A stretch of 8,616 nt of DNA from JBGTGG01 sp041746855 (GTDB lineage: Bacteria; Bacteroidota; Bacteroidia; Cytophagales; Cyclobacteriaceae). Below the pieces are notes generated by a model. The model was given only the letters and a program-made list of their open reading frames with translations, searched no databases and was not told the origin of the DNA. Within the stretch, counting starts at the first letter, position 1; the number at the start of each line of letters is the position of its first letter. Of the stretch, positions 1 to 6,786 are shown piece by piece. Location: positions 1 to 8,616 of the forward strand of contig JBGTGG010000238.1 of the NCBI GenBank assembly GCA_041746855.1, read 5' to 3'. Position numbers and translations under genes: made by a program.

Positions 1-127
1 AACAACCGAGTATGTATCACTAATGGCATATACTTGCGTTGTATCTTTTACTGTTTAAAATACTTATTAATTTCCACAAAGTGCATAAAATAACCCAAAG
101 AGGTTCTTAATTGCTGATTTATTGATT

Positions 128-159
128 TATCCGTTTATTAAACGTTTAAAAAACGGATA
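128..159. repeat. 32-bp near-perfect palindrome in the gene-free left end
   Basis: The two 16-base halves are complementary at 15 of 16 positions, with a single A/A mismatch at 137/150. The core 138-149 (TTAAACGTTTAA) is a perfect palindrome, and the outer arms are TATCCGTTT and AAACGGATA. With one bulged base (C160) pairing extends about five more bases outward. A further ATTTATCCG copy of the left-arm sequence lies at 170-178. The element is AT-rich and is not followed by a T-run on either strand, so it is a poor intrinsic terminator. An operator for a dimeric regulator, or the end of a small mobile or repeat element, fits better. Bases 1-190 otherwise show no convincing reading frame. Confidence 0.7.
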
Positions 160-190
160 CAATCAGTGCATTTATCCGCACAACTACCGC

Positions 191-221
191 TCACTTGTTC
201 ACATCCACTTTCCCCTTCATC
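191..221. repeat. Orphan copy of 31-bp direct repeat (left bracket of the mntA-hepT pair)
   Basis: This stretch matches 885-915 at 30 of 31 bases; the only difference is G197 against C891. Weaker similarity continues to about 227 (AATCCA against GATTCCA). Read on the minus strand it encodes the tail MKGKVDVNK followed by TGA, almost the same as the hydrolase C-terminus MKGKVDVKK plus TGA. No gene body precedes it here: hepT ends at 243. It is therefore either a remnant of a paralogue or a duplicated target or attachment site. Confidence 0.85.
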
Positions 222-242
222 AATCCAGGTCTGAAAATATAA

Positions 243-577
243 TTATTTTGAAGGACTTTCATTATCAATAGTACGCTTCAAATCCTCCCTATTCTCAGGA
301 AGGTTCGTCTTTGCAATTTCACAAATCATTTCATGATCTATTCCAAAGTATTGGTGGGCAATTAAATTTCTCAAACCATACATTTTCTTCCAGGGAATTT
401 CCGGATACTTATCGATTACCCATTCAGGAATGTTTCTAGTTGCTTCGCCAATAATCTCAAAATTTCTGATGACGGCATCCACGACCATATAAGACCATTT
501 AAATACTCCTCTATTCTAAGCATAGACTGAAGCATATCTTCAAGGTAGAGGATGAATTCACGTTTGATGGGTGTCAT
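243..577 (-). pseudogene. hepT: Broken hepT (DUF86 / HepT-like toxin), internal deletion with frameshift
   Basis: HepT is the HEPN-fold ribonuclease toxin partner of MntA. The natural start is ATG at 577-575, overlapping the mntA stop as ATGA. From there 29 codons read as a typical HepT N-terminus (MTPIKREFILYLEDML, then a helix ending EEYLNGL). That frame runs on as unrelated sequence to a stop at 416-418. The rest of the family sequence resumes in another frame at ATG 488 and ends at TAA 243-245. It carries VDAVIRNFEIIGEA and the R-x4-H-x-Y motif (R40, H45, Y47 of the 81-residue part), which is the catalytic site and the tyrosine that MntA adenylylates in characterised systems. Compared with my recollection of the family, about ten residues between NGL and VVDAV are missing, so a deletion of roughly 28 or 31 bp explains both the loss and the frame change. 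A shorter 81-residue protein could be translated from ATG 488 but would lack the first helix. Confidence 0.8.
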
Positions 578-864
578 ACGTATTTGACGTGTTGCAAAAT
601 GAATTGCTTGAGTTGGGATTTTAAAGCCTTCTCAGAAACCAAATCAACTTTCCTGTTTAGCTGCTGCTCCAATAAATTCTGAAGATCAAAAAATTCCCAG
701 CCAAGGGGTTTCCGAAAAGAAACCAAAATATCAATATCCGAATTTTCCTGTTGCTCGTTTCTAAAAAACGATCCGAAGTATCCTATTTTTTCAACAAAAT
801 AGCGCTGGCTTAAAATCGGCTTAAGCTCCCGGAGTTTCTTTTCAAGATCAACCTGGCTTTTCAT
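574..864 (-). CDS. mntA: MntA-type nucleotidyltransferase antitoxin
   Basis: This 96-residue protein belongs to the minimal nucleotidyltransferase (MNT) family. In characterised type VII pairs MntA transfers AMP to a tyrosine of HepT and so silences its RNase activity in the cytoplasm. The diagnostic G-S-x10-D-x-D signature is present: G31-S32 in YFGSFF, then D43 and D45 in NSDIDILVSF. A third likely metal-binding acid is D74 in RKVDLVS. The length is normal for the family and the gene looks intact. It starts at ATG 864-862, only 20 bp after the hydrolase stop on the same strand, and overlaps the original hepT start by ATGA. It therefore probably depends on readthrough from the hydrolase promoter. 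The region appears more AT-rich than the hydrolase gene and is bracketed by a direct repeat, which fits acquisition. Its partner is broken, so its present role is unclear. Confidence 0.9.
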   Translation of the reverse strand: MKSQVDLEKKLRELKPILSQRYFVEKIGYFGSFFRNEQQENSDIDILVSFRKPLGWEFFDLQNLLEQQLNRKVDLVSEKALKSQLKQFILQHVKYV

Positions 865-884
865 GCTTCAATTTACATATTTCT

Positions 885-915
885 TCACTTCTTCACATCC
901 ACTTTCCCCTTCATC
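885..915. repeat. 31-bp direct repeat, copy forming the hydrolase 3' end
   Basis: This is the second copy of the 191-221 repeat, lying in the same orientation 694 bp away. It contains the last nine codons and the stop of the CocE-like hydrolase. Similarity stops at the base just outside the stop codon (T884 against C190). On the inner side it fades after about seven more bases. Confidence 0.85.
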
Positions 916-2774
916 GATTCCAAATCACCAATCTCCACCACCGAAGACCCGTATACCGTAATCGTGGATTTAATAAAATCTTCTTCGTTGGCTTTGTAAA
1001 TATTGTCCACATACTTCTGCGGGTTGCGGTCGATGTACGGGAACCAGGTGCTGTGGATTTGGATCATCACGCGGTGGCCTTTCTTAAACGTGTGCAAGAT
1101 ATCCTGTAAACGATAGTTCACATCACTGATCTCGCCCGCTACAAACGGTTCGGGTTTTTCAAAACTGTTTCTGAACCGTCCGCGGAAAACTTCGCTGCGC
1201 ACCAGTTGTTGATAGCCGCCCATCTTAATGTTGCTGGGATTGTGATCATAGTTCGGATGGTCATCGGGATACACATCAATCAGTTTAACAATGAAGTCGG
1301 CATCTGTGCCACTCATCGATACTTTCAGTTTCGCCAAGATCTCCCCTGCCAAGGTCCAATCGTTTTCCAGCGGTTCCGTTTGGAACGTGATCACATCCGG
1401 TCTGCGTGAAGCATTGCGCTGGTCATCGCTCATGAAGCTACGCGGAGTAAACGTCAGTCCTTCCGTTTGGGATGTGTACGGAACAGGCTTTGCAGGATCG
1501 CTCACATAACTAAACATCGCTTTTTCATCCAGCGGTTTGTCAATCGAGAGCTGACCGTTCTTTCCAAAATATAATTTACTGGTACCCGTTTGTGGTGGCC
1601 ACACGGCAAACTCCTTCCACTCTTTTTTCCCGGTATCAAACATGTACGCTTCGGGCAATGTCATCTTCCCTTCGTCTTTCAAATAGTAATTAAAAAAAGT
1701 ACGCTCCACATCGCGTTGATATTTTGAAGAAAGGCTGTCGCCAAAATAAATGTGGTTGTGCGTGCTTTTGCCGCGTTCACGTGCCCAGTCGCCATGGCCC
1801 CATGGCCCCATCACGATGGTGTTCTTCGCTTTCGGACTGGTGGCTTCAATGGTTTTGTAAATATTCAACGGGCCGTACAAATCCTCGGCATCAAACCAAC
1901 CGCCAACGGTCATCACGGCATGGTTCACATTTTTCAAGTGGGGAAGTATACTTCGCTTTTGCCAGAACTCATCATAGTTGGGATGGTTGATAATCTGGTC
2001 CCAGAAAAAATTATCGTGATGGATTTCTTTTGTAATATTTTTTAATGGCCCCTTTTCGAGATAATAGTTGTAACCATCACTTGCTTGCGGAATGCGGTTG
2101 AGTTTATCGCCCCATGAGTTTTCCAAGGAAGGCTTGTCATGCTGATAGCCAAACACCGCAAACGCAGCGGTATAACTTTGGAGGTATGCGCCTTGGTGAT
2201 GGAAGTCGTCAAAGAAAAAATCGGAGATGGGCGCCTGTGGTGACGAAGCTTTCAAAGCCGGGTGTGCATCCGGAATGGCAGCGGCCGTATAAAATCCAGG
2301 ATAGGAAATCCCCACCATTCCTACGCGTCCATTATTCCCTTTTACATTTTTGATGAGCCAGTCAATCGTATCCCAGGTATCCGAACTTTCGTCAATTGCT
2401 TTTTTGTCCTTTGGATTATTGCCGGGGATATTTGGACGCATGTTATCAAACGTTCCTTCCGATAAATAGCGACCCCGTACATCCTGGTAGACCAAAATGT
2501 ATTTGTCCTTAATTAAAAATTGGGAAGGATAGTTTCTATTTTTATAATCGGTGTACCCGGAGGCATTGTAGCAGGTACGGTTCATAATAAACGGGTACGT
2601 TGTGCTTTTGTCTTTGGGCGTGTACACAATGGTAAACAAATGCACACCATCACGCATGGGGATGCGATAGGTTGTTAAATCGTAATGCGTGCGCATGTAA
2701 ACGGAATCCTGATTTTGTGCAATCAGATTGACACTGATTACCAACACTGCGAATATGCCGATGAATTTTTTCAT
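885..2774 (-). CDS. Exported CocE/NonD-type serine hydrolase (S15; alpha-amino acid ester hydrolase-like)
   Basis: A secreted or periplasmic alpha/beta-hydrolase of the X-Pro dipeptidyl-peptidase (S15) / CocE superfamily, 629 residues. I chose ATG 2774-2772 because it opens a clean signal peptide (MKKFIGIFAVLVISVNLIA, cleavage near AQ). The frame can extend to a TTG at 2795, but that would place seven extra residues before it. The nucleophile is S157 in GISYPG, the acid D295 in GWFDAED, and the base H327 in GPWGHGDW. A C-terminal beta-sandwich of the S15 type fills roughly the last 220 residues. D190, E297 and D298 match the carboxylate cluster that binds the substrate alpha-amino group in known alpha-amino acid ester hydrolases, as I recall it, so such esters or N-terminal acyl-amino substrates are plausible. 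Substrate is otherwise unknown. A divergent promoter lies upstream, and mntA starts 20 bp downstream. Confidence 0.92.
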   Translation of the reverse strand: MKKFIGIFAVLVISVNLIAQNQDSVYMRTHYDLTTYRIPMRDGVHLFTIVYTPKDKSTTYPFIMNRTCYNASGYTDYKNRNYPSQFLIKDKYILVYQDVRGRYLSEGTFDNMRPNIPGNNPKDKKAIDESSDTWDTIDWLIKNVKGNNGRVGMVGISYPGFYTAAAIPDAHPALKASSPQAPISDFFFDDFHHQGAYLQSYTAAFAVFGYQHDKPSLENSWGDKLNRIPQASDGYNYYLEKGPLKNITKEIHHDNFFWDQIINHPNYDEFWQKRSILPHLKNVNHAVMTVGGWFDAEDLYGPLNIYKTIEATSPKAKNTIVMGPWGHGDWARERGKSTHNHIYFGDSLSSKYQRDVERTFFNYYLKDEGKMTLPEAYMFDTGKKEWKEFAVWPPQTGTSKLYFGKNGQLSIDKPLDEKAMFSYVSDPAKPVPYTSQTEGLTFTPRSFMSDDQRNASRRPDVITFQTEPLENDWTLAGEILAKLKVSMSGTDADFIVKLIDVYPDDHPNYDHNPSNIKMGGYQQLVRSEVFRGRFRNSFEKPEPFVAGEISDVNYRLQDILHTFKKGHRVMIQIHSTWFPYIDRNPQKYVDNIYKANEEDFIKSTITVYGSSVVEIGDLESMKGKVDVKK

Positions 2775-2798
2775 TGTTATGGGATTATTAATCAAAAA

Positions 2799-2829
2799 TC
2801 AAGATAAGGATTTAGGGCTCAAACGGCAA
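2799..2829 (-). promoter_or_regulatory. Predicted Bacteroidota promoter for the hydrolase
   Basis: On the minus strand a TTG (2829-2827) is followed by 20 bases and then TATCTTGA (2806-2799). This fits the Bacteroidota pattern TTG-N19-21-TAnnTTTG except for the last two bases. Transcription would start near 2792, leaving a leader of about 18 bases before ATG 2774. Confidence 0.5.
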
Positions 2830-2866
2830 TCGCTTTTTTTTGAATCGGTATTTTAAATGGATTGCC
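2825..2866. repeat. Inverted heptamer GGCAATC / GATTGCC spanning both -33 boxes
   Basis: GGCAATC at 2825-2831 and GATTGCC at 2860-2866 are perfect inverted copies separated by 28 bases. Each contains the TTG of the predicted -33 element on its own strand, so both divergent promoters carry the identical heptamer at the same place relative to their -7 boxes. This could be a shared regulator-binding dyad or simply two similar -33 regions. Confidence 0.45.
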
Positions 2867-2892
2867 ACAAGTCGCGGTAAGCGATATATTTA
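2862..2892 (+). promoter_or_regulatory. Predicted Bacteroidota promoter for the glycosyltransferase
   Basis: TTG at 2862-2864, a 20-base spacer, and TATATTTA at 2885-2892 fit the Bacteroidota TTG-N19-21-TAnnTTTG pattern except for the final base. Transcription would begin near 2899, about 15 bases before ATG 2914. Spacing is identical to the divergent promoter on the other strand. Confidence 0.5.
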
Positions 2893-2913
2893 CGGACTAC
2901 AAGCATCCTGTAA

Positions 2914-3708
2914 ATGAAGAAAAGCAAATACCCCTATTTTCTGGCGATGTGTGCCATCGCAAAAAACGAAGGCCGCTACTTCCAGGAGTGGATTGAATAC
3001 CACCACATGATGGGTGTTGAAAAATTCTACATCTACGACAACGAAAGTGAAGACAACACCCGCGAAGTATTGCAGCCGTATGTTGATAAAGGACTGGTAG
3101 AATACACGTTCCTTCCGGGAATGAAAATGCAGCTACAAGCGTACAAAGATTGTGTCAAAAAACACAAACGTCATACGCACTACATGGCCTTCCTCGACAT
3201 TGATGAATTTATTGTTCCGGTAAAACACAACACCATACCCGACTACCTTCATAGTCTCGGAAAATTTGGTGGCGTTCAAATCAACTGGATCGTGTATGGA
3301 AGTGGTGGAGCGAAAACCCGCACGGAAGGTTTTGTGATCGAGCGGTTCCGTGACCACTCCTTGCCCGATGATAAACTGAACCACCATATCAAATCGATTG
3401 TCAATCCGAGACGGGTATTGGGATTCTTTTCCGCACACCGCCCCGTCATCATCGGGCTCTACATTGATTCCGAAGGAAAGTGGGTCATGAAATCGTTTTG
3501 GAAACGCCCTCCTGTTAGCAATCAAATCCGGGTCAATCATTATGCAATAAAAAGTTATGAAGAATTTTTGGAAAAGCGCAGCCGCGGGCGGGCAAGGTTT
3601 AACAGGATACGCGGGTTGAGTTATTTTGAGAACTATGATAAGAATGAAATTAAGAACGATCCGATCATGGAAAAACATGTTGAAGCACTAAAGAAAGTTA
3701 TTCATTAG
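2914..3708 (+). CDS. Glycosyltransferase, GT92/DUF23-like (GT-A fold)
   Basis: A 264-residue cytoplasmic glycosyltransferase. The N-terminus has the family signature AIAKNEGRYFQEWIEYH (residues 14-30), then GVEKFYIYDNESEDNT (34-49), where the nucleotide-sugar donor should bind. The metal-binding DxD motif is D95-I-D97 in FLDIDEF. The C-terminal NHYAIKSYEEFLEKRSRG (208-225) is also typical of GT92/DUF23 and related family-2-like bacterial transferases. No signal peptide or membrane segment is visible, so it would work at the cytoplasmic face on a lipid-linked or soluble acceptor. Donor and acceptor cannot be read from the sequence. It has its own promoter and no polysaccharide-locus neighbours in this window. 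ATG 2914 directly precedes MKKSKYPYFLAMC and needs no alternative. The long antisense frame across it is a shadow. Confidence 0.88.
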   Translation: MKKSKYPYFLAMCAIAKNEGRYFQEWIEYHHMMGVEKFYIYDNESEDNTREVLQPYVDKGLVEYTFLPGMKMQLQAYKDCVKKHKRHTHYMAFLDIDEFIVPVKHNTIPDYLHSLGKFGGVQINWIVYGSGGAKTRTEGFVIERFRDHSLPDDKLNHHIKSIVNPRRVLGFFSAHRPVIIGLYIDSEGKWVMKSFWKRPPVSNQIRVNHYAIKSYEEFLEKRSRGRARFNRIRGLSYFENYDKNEIKNDPIMEKHVEALKKVIH

Positions 3709-3747
3709 AAGCCATTAACTACCCAGCACTTTTTTATAAAATTAATT

Positions 3748-3755
3748 TATCTTTA
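3748..3755 (+). promoter_or_regulatory. Possible -7 box (TATCTTTA) for the PhoD-like gene
   Basis: TATCTTTA matches TAnnTTTG except the last base and lies 20 bases before ATG 3776. No TTG is found at the expected -33 distance, so the call rests on the -7 box alone. The same octamer occurs upstream of the DUF502 gene. Confidence 0.3.
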
Positions 3756-3775
3756 TTGCTTACCTAACAAACCTC

Positions 3776-4822
3776 ATGCGCCTATCTCTCCTATTATTTG
3801 GGCTATTATTCTTTACCATTTTTTCGTGTAAACAAGAACCCACTATCACCACTATCGCTTTTGGATCGTGTTCGCAGCAAGAATCAAAAAATCAACTTTG
3901 GGAGGAGGTGATTGCCGAAAATCCTGTTGTGTGGATTTGGGGCGGGGATAATATCTATGGCGACTCCCCCATTTTGGATACACTTATCAGAAAATATAAA
4001 ACGCAAAAAAATCATCCGGGCTACCAAAAACTAATCAACAATACGATTGTCACCGGCACTTGGGATGACCATGATTATGGTGTGAACGATGGCGGAAAAG
4101 AATTCGCAATTAAGCGGGAAAGCCAACAAGCGTTTTTGGATTTTATGGATGTACCGCAAGAAGATAAAAGGAGAAAACAGGAAGGCGTGTATTCTTCGCT
4201 GGAAATTGGTGAAAAAGATCGCAAAATTAAAATCATCAACCTGGATACGCGCTATCATCGCGACACACTAATCCGTGAATATTATTTCGACAGCCTCACA
4301 CAGCGACAACGCTACATTTATCTTCCAAACCCGACAGGCGATATTTTAGGCGAAGCACAATGGACGTGGTTGGAAAACGAACTAACCAATTCAACTACTT
4401 CGATTAATATCATCAACTCCAGTATTCAGGTGCTTTCCGAAGAGCATCGGTATGAAAAATGGGCCAATTTTCCGGCAGCACGTGAACGTCTGTTGGATGT
4501 GATTGTAAAATCAAAAGCAAAGGGTGTATTGATCATCAGTGGCGACCGGCATATAGCAGAATTTTCAAAATTAAATTTAGCGGGACTGCCGTACCCATTG
4601 TATGACTTCACCGCCAGTGGCCTCACCCATACTTGGACTGGTGCAGCCAATGAAAACAATAAACACCGGGTGGGAAATTTAATCGCCCAACTCAATTATG
4701 GATTGATTACTATTGAGTGGAGTGCCACGGGCGTACGCCTGGATTTACAGATAAAAGGAAAAGACAGGACCGTCTATCAAACTGAGAAAATTTCATTTCC
4801 GCATCATGAAGCGTTCAAATGA
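3776..4822 (+). CDS. PhoD-like metallophosphatase, lipoprotein
   Basis: A 348-residue alkaline phosphatase D-like enzyme, expected to hydrolyse phosphomonoesters or phosphodiesters outside the cytoplasm. A lipoprotein signal peptide ends with IFSC, making C18 the probable lipidated residue. Metallophosphatase motifs appear in order: FGSCS (29-33), WGGDNIYGD (55-63), GTWDDHDYG (94-102), LDTRYHRD (156-163) and SGDRHIAE (255-262). These carry the Asp, Asn and His metal ligands, all of which seem present. It is clearly shorter than Bacillus PhoD and lacks its extra N-terminal domain, as is common for Bacteroidota lipoprotein versions. Its stop (TGA 4820-4822) lies inside the last codons of the convergent DUF502 gene, with no terminator between them. 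The preceding glycosyltransferase ends 67 bp upstream. Whether phosphate controls it cannot be seen. Confidence 0.9.
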   Translation: MRLSLLLFGLLFFTIFSCKQEPTITTIAFGSCSQQESKNQLWEEVIAENPVVWIWGGDNIYGDSPILDTLIRKYKTQKNHPGYQKLINNTIVTGTWDDHDYGVNDGGKEFAIKRESQQAFLDFMDVPQEDKRRKQEGVYSSLEIGEKDRKIKIINLDTRYHRDTLIREYYFDSLTQRQRYIYLPNPTGDILGEAQWTWLENELTNSTTSINIINSSIQVLSEEHRYEKWANFPAARERLLDVIVKSKAKGVLIISGDRHIAEFSKLNLAGLPYPLYDFTASGLTHTWTGAANENNKHRVGNLIAQLNYGLITIEWSATGVRLDLQIKGKDRTVYQTEKISFPHHEAFK

Positions 4823-5397
4823 TTGATCCACTCCAATGTTCCTTTACCATAATTCCGAATGCTCTGATTAAATTTCCCGGCAGTCACTGCTAATTTCTTT
4901 ACGTTGGTCACCGGCACAACACGTACTTCCCCGGCATCGGAGCGAGGTGCATCCGGAATAAAGATGGTAGCAAGATTTTCATTTTCTTCTACAAGAAAAG
5001 CCATATTCCAATACTCGCCATCCTGCACCAACACCGGAATTAGTTTATTCTCCACCTTCTCTCCAAGTGCGTCCGCAGTGATGGTCTTGATTAAAGAATA
5101 ACCCGGCAAAAAAACGAGGACGTTATCTTCAAGTTTTGAAACCGCTTTTTTTGCGGTAGCAGACCGAAAAATGAGTCCTCCGAAAAAGCATGCAATTATC
5201 AACAATACAATCGCCAAGAGTATGCTACCGTCAAAACCAAAAAAATTTTCATTCAGAAACCTGGCGAGCGGATGTGAGATCTCCAGTAAAATTGCAACTG
5301 CCTTTTCTATTATAATGCCCACCAACACAATGGGCAACAAAAAAATAATGCCGCCAGTAAGCGTAGCGTGGATAAAATTAAAGATTGATTTTTTCAT
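4804..5397 (-). CDS. DUF502 family two-TM membrane protein
   Basis: A 197-residue inner-membrane protein of the DUF502 family, whose function is not established. Two hydrophobic segments are seen at about residues 13-34 and 57-77. They are followed by the family's conserved soluble part: the LVFLPGYSLIKTI region (94-106), YWNMAFLVEE (129-138), and IFIPDAPRSDAGEVRVVP (145-162). The short positively charged N-terminus (MKKS) suggests it stays inside, with both termini in the cytoplasm. ATG 5397 gives a normal length. The gene lies 102 bp downstream of the PaaK-like gene on the same strand, so it may be partly cotranscribed with that operon, although a possible -7 box sits in the gap. The 3' end overlaps the PhoD-like gene by 19 bp. 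Relatives in plants are annotated as continuous-vascular-ring-like proteins, which does not help with function here. Confidence 0.85.
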   Translation of the reverse strand: MKKSIFNFIHATLTGGIIFLLPIVLVGIIIEKAVAILLEISHPLARFLNENFFGFDGSILLAIVLLIIACFFGGLIFRSATAKKAVSKLEDNVLVFLPGYSLIKTITADALGEKVENKLIPVLVQDGEYWNMAFLVEENENLATIFIPDAPRSDAGEVRVVPVTNVKKLAVTAGKFNQSIRNYGKGTLEWINHLNAS

Positions 5398-5438
5398 GCA
5401 AGGATGATTACTTTTTTTAAATCAATAGACAACCTCAT

Positions 5439-5446
5439 TAAAGATA
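5439..5446 (-). promoter_or_regulatory. Possible -7 box (TATCTTTA) for the DUF502 gene
   Basis: On the minus strand TATCTTTA lies about 40 bases before ATG 5397, in the 102-base gap after the PaaK-like gene. No TTG stands at the expected -33 position. The octamer is the same as the one upstream of the PhoD-like gene. Confidence 0.28.
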
Positions 5447-5499
5447 GTAAGATTGTGGTAATGAAATTAAGAAAAGGATTGTTTCGCGATTGATAAATC

Positions 5500-6786
5500 T
5501 TACCGATGATCGATAAACCGCCTGACCTTTCTGCTTTCACCTGAAAGTTGGAATTCGTCAAGCGTCTTTTTATCGATTAATTTTAGTTGAGGAACAACCC
5601 GCAGCCCTGATTGAAAACGGTCTTTCACCGCTTGTACCACATCTTCCTGTGCTGCCAACAGATGCAGAATCAATTCGTCTGTTCCCAACGAACCCGTTAC
5701 AACTTCTACAACATAATCAGTAATGCCATCAACCTGGTTCAGGATTTCAAAAATTCCTGAAGGATATAAGGTAGTACCTTTCAACTTGATCATTTGTTGC
5801 TTGCGACCCACAACGGGGCCCAGTCGAATCGTATTGCGTCCACACGTACACGGCTCATCGTAAATCGTTGCAATATCCCCGGTTTGATAGCGTAGTAAGG
5901 GCATTCCTTCAACGCCAAGCGTAGTGATGGTTACTTCTCCGCTTTCACCATCCGAAACCTGATTGCCCTTATCATCCAACACTTCCACAATAATCAATTC
6001 AGGATGATGATGCCCACCCGTTCCTTCGCTGCATTCTGTAAAAGCAGTTTGCATTTCTGTTGAAGCATACGTTCCAAACAATTGGATGTTCCACTGGGAT
6101 TGAATTTTTTCTCCCAACACGTTCAGCGTAAGATTACTTTTGCGAAGGCTCTCACCAATACACAACGCTTTCTTTACGGATGTTGAATTCAAATCAATAC
6201 CCTGCTGAGCAGCATATTCAATTAACGCAACCAAAAAAGAAGGGACCACTACCAATGCGGTGGGCTCCAAACGCAAGATACTTTCAAACTGCATGGTGGG
6301 TGAGCCAGGACCAATCCGAATAATGCCGGCACCCAATTTTCGAATGCCCTCATAATACGCGATGCCTGCCATGAATTGCCGATCGAGTGTCAACATTAAT
6401 TGATAACGATCTTGGGCCGTTCCGTTCGCACAGACAAACGATAAGTATTCATTGTACGCAAGGCGTTCAACATCTCCTTTCGTAAGTCCGATGGTAACGG
6501 GTTTGCCCAATGTACCAGAGGTGCTGGTAAATTCTACGAGTTGATCTTTCGGTACGCAGGCAAAATCCCAATTGTATTGTTGAAGATCGTCTTTTGTTGT
6601 AAAAGGAATTTGCCGAAGATCGTCAATTGTTTTTATCGTTGTCGGATCGATTTGGTTCGTTGTAAAATGTCGCTTATAAAAAGGGGAGTTTTTGCTTACA
6701 TACTGTATCGCCTCGCGGAGCTTTTCGTTTTGGAACTCCTGTATTTCGGCCAGGGATTTTTTTTCTATATCCGGAATTAATTTCAT
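5500..6786 (-). CDS. PaaK-like adenylate-forming ligase (phenylacetate-CoA ligase family)
   Basis: A 428-residue cytosolic adenylate-forming enzyme of the PaaK family, which activates a carboxylic acid with ATP and passes it to CoA or a carrier thiol. The P-loop-like motif is TSTSGTLGKP (87-96); YASTE (240-244) and RYQTGD (299-304) are the other core ANL motifs. The GRKQQMIKLKG hinge region (327-337) leads into the small C-terminal domain, which ends SRKVRRFIDHR, where the catalytic lysine would be K420. Full family length. A His/Cys set (C252, H259-H261, C313, C315) could form a structural zinc site. Phenylacetate degradation genes (paaA-E) are absent, so the substrate is more likely an aromatic or fatty acid for biosynthesis. 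ATG 6786 overlaps the acpS stop as ATGA, so the two are translationally coupled. Last gene of the three-gene operon. Confidence 0.9.
   Translation of the reverse strand: MKLIPDIEKKSLAEIQEFQNEKLREAIQYVSKNSPFYKRHFTTNQIDPTTIKTIDDLRQIPFTTKDDLQQYNWDFACVPKDQLVEFTSTSGTLGKPVTIGLTKGDVERLAYNEYLSFVCANGTAQDRYQLMLTLDRQFMAGIAYYEGIRKLGAGIIRIGPGSPTMQFESILRLEPTALVVVPSFLVALIEYAAQQGIDLNSTSVKKALCIGESLRKSNLTLNVLGEKIQSQWNIQLFGTYASTEMQTAFTECSEGTGGHHHPELIIVEVLDDKGNQVSDGESGEVTITTLGVEGMPLLRYQTGDIATIYDEPCTCGRNTIRLGPVVGRKQQMIKLKGTTLYPSGIFEILNQVDGITDYVVEVVTGSLGTDELILHLLAAQEDVVQAVKDRFQSGLRVVPQLKLIDKKTLDEFQLSGESRKVRRFIDHR

Noticed and set aside
416..577. Programmed frameshift producing full HepT
   Set aside because: No slippery run lies at the junction, and shifting frame would still leave about ten family residues missing.
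2775..2795. TTG start seven codons upstream for the hydrolase
   Set aside because: It would put MINNPIT ahead of a textbook signal peptide that begins at ATG 2774, and it would leave only a few bases after the predicted transcription start.
3133..3678. 181-codon open frame antisense to the glycosyltransferase
   Set aside because: It lies fully opposite a gene with clear family motifs, its product resembles nothing I recognise, and it has no promoter or start context. Shadow frame.
3709..3775. Terminator after the glycosyltransferase (T-run at 3730-3735)
   Set aside because: The T-run is not preceded by a stable hairpin; only weak AT pairing (TTTTATAAAA) is present.
5398..5499. Intrinsic terminator after the PaaK-like gene
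   Set aside because: No stem with adequate GC pairing followed by a T-run was found on the minus strand.
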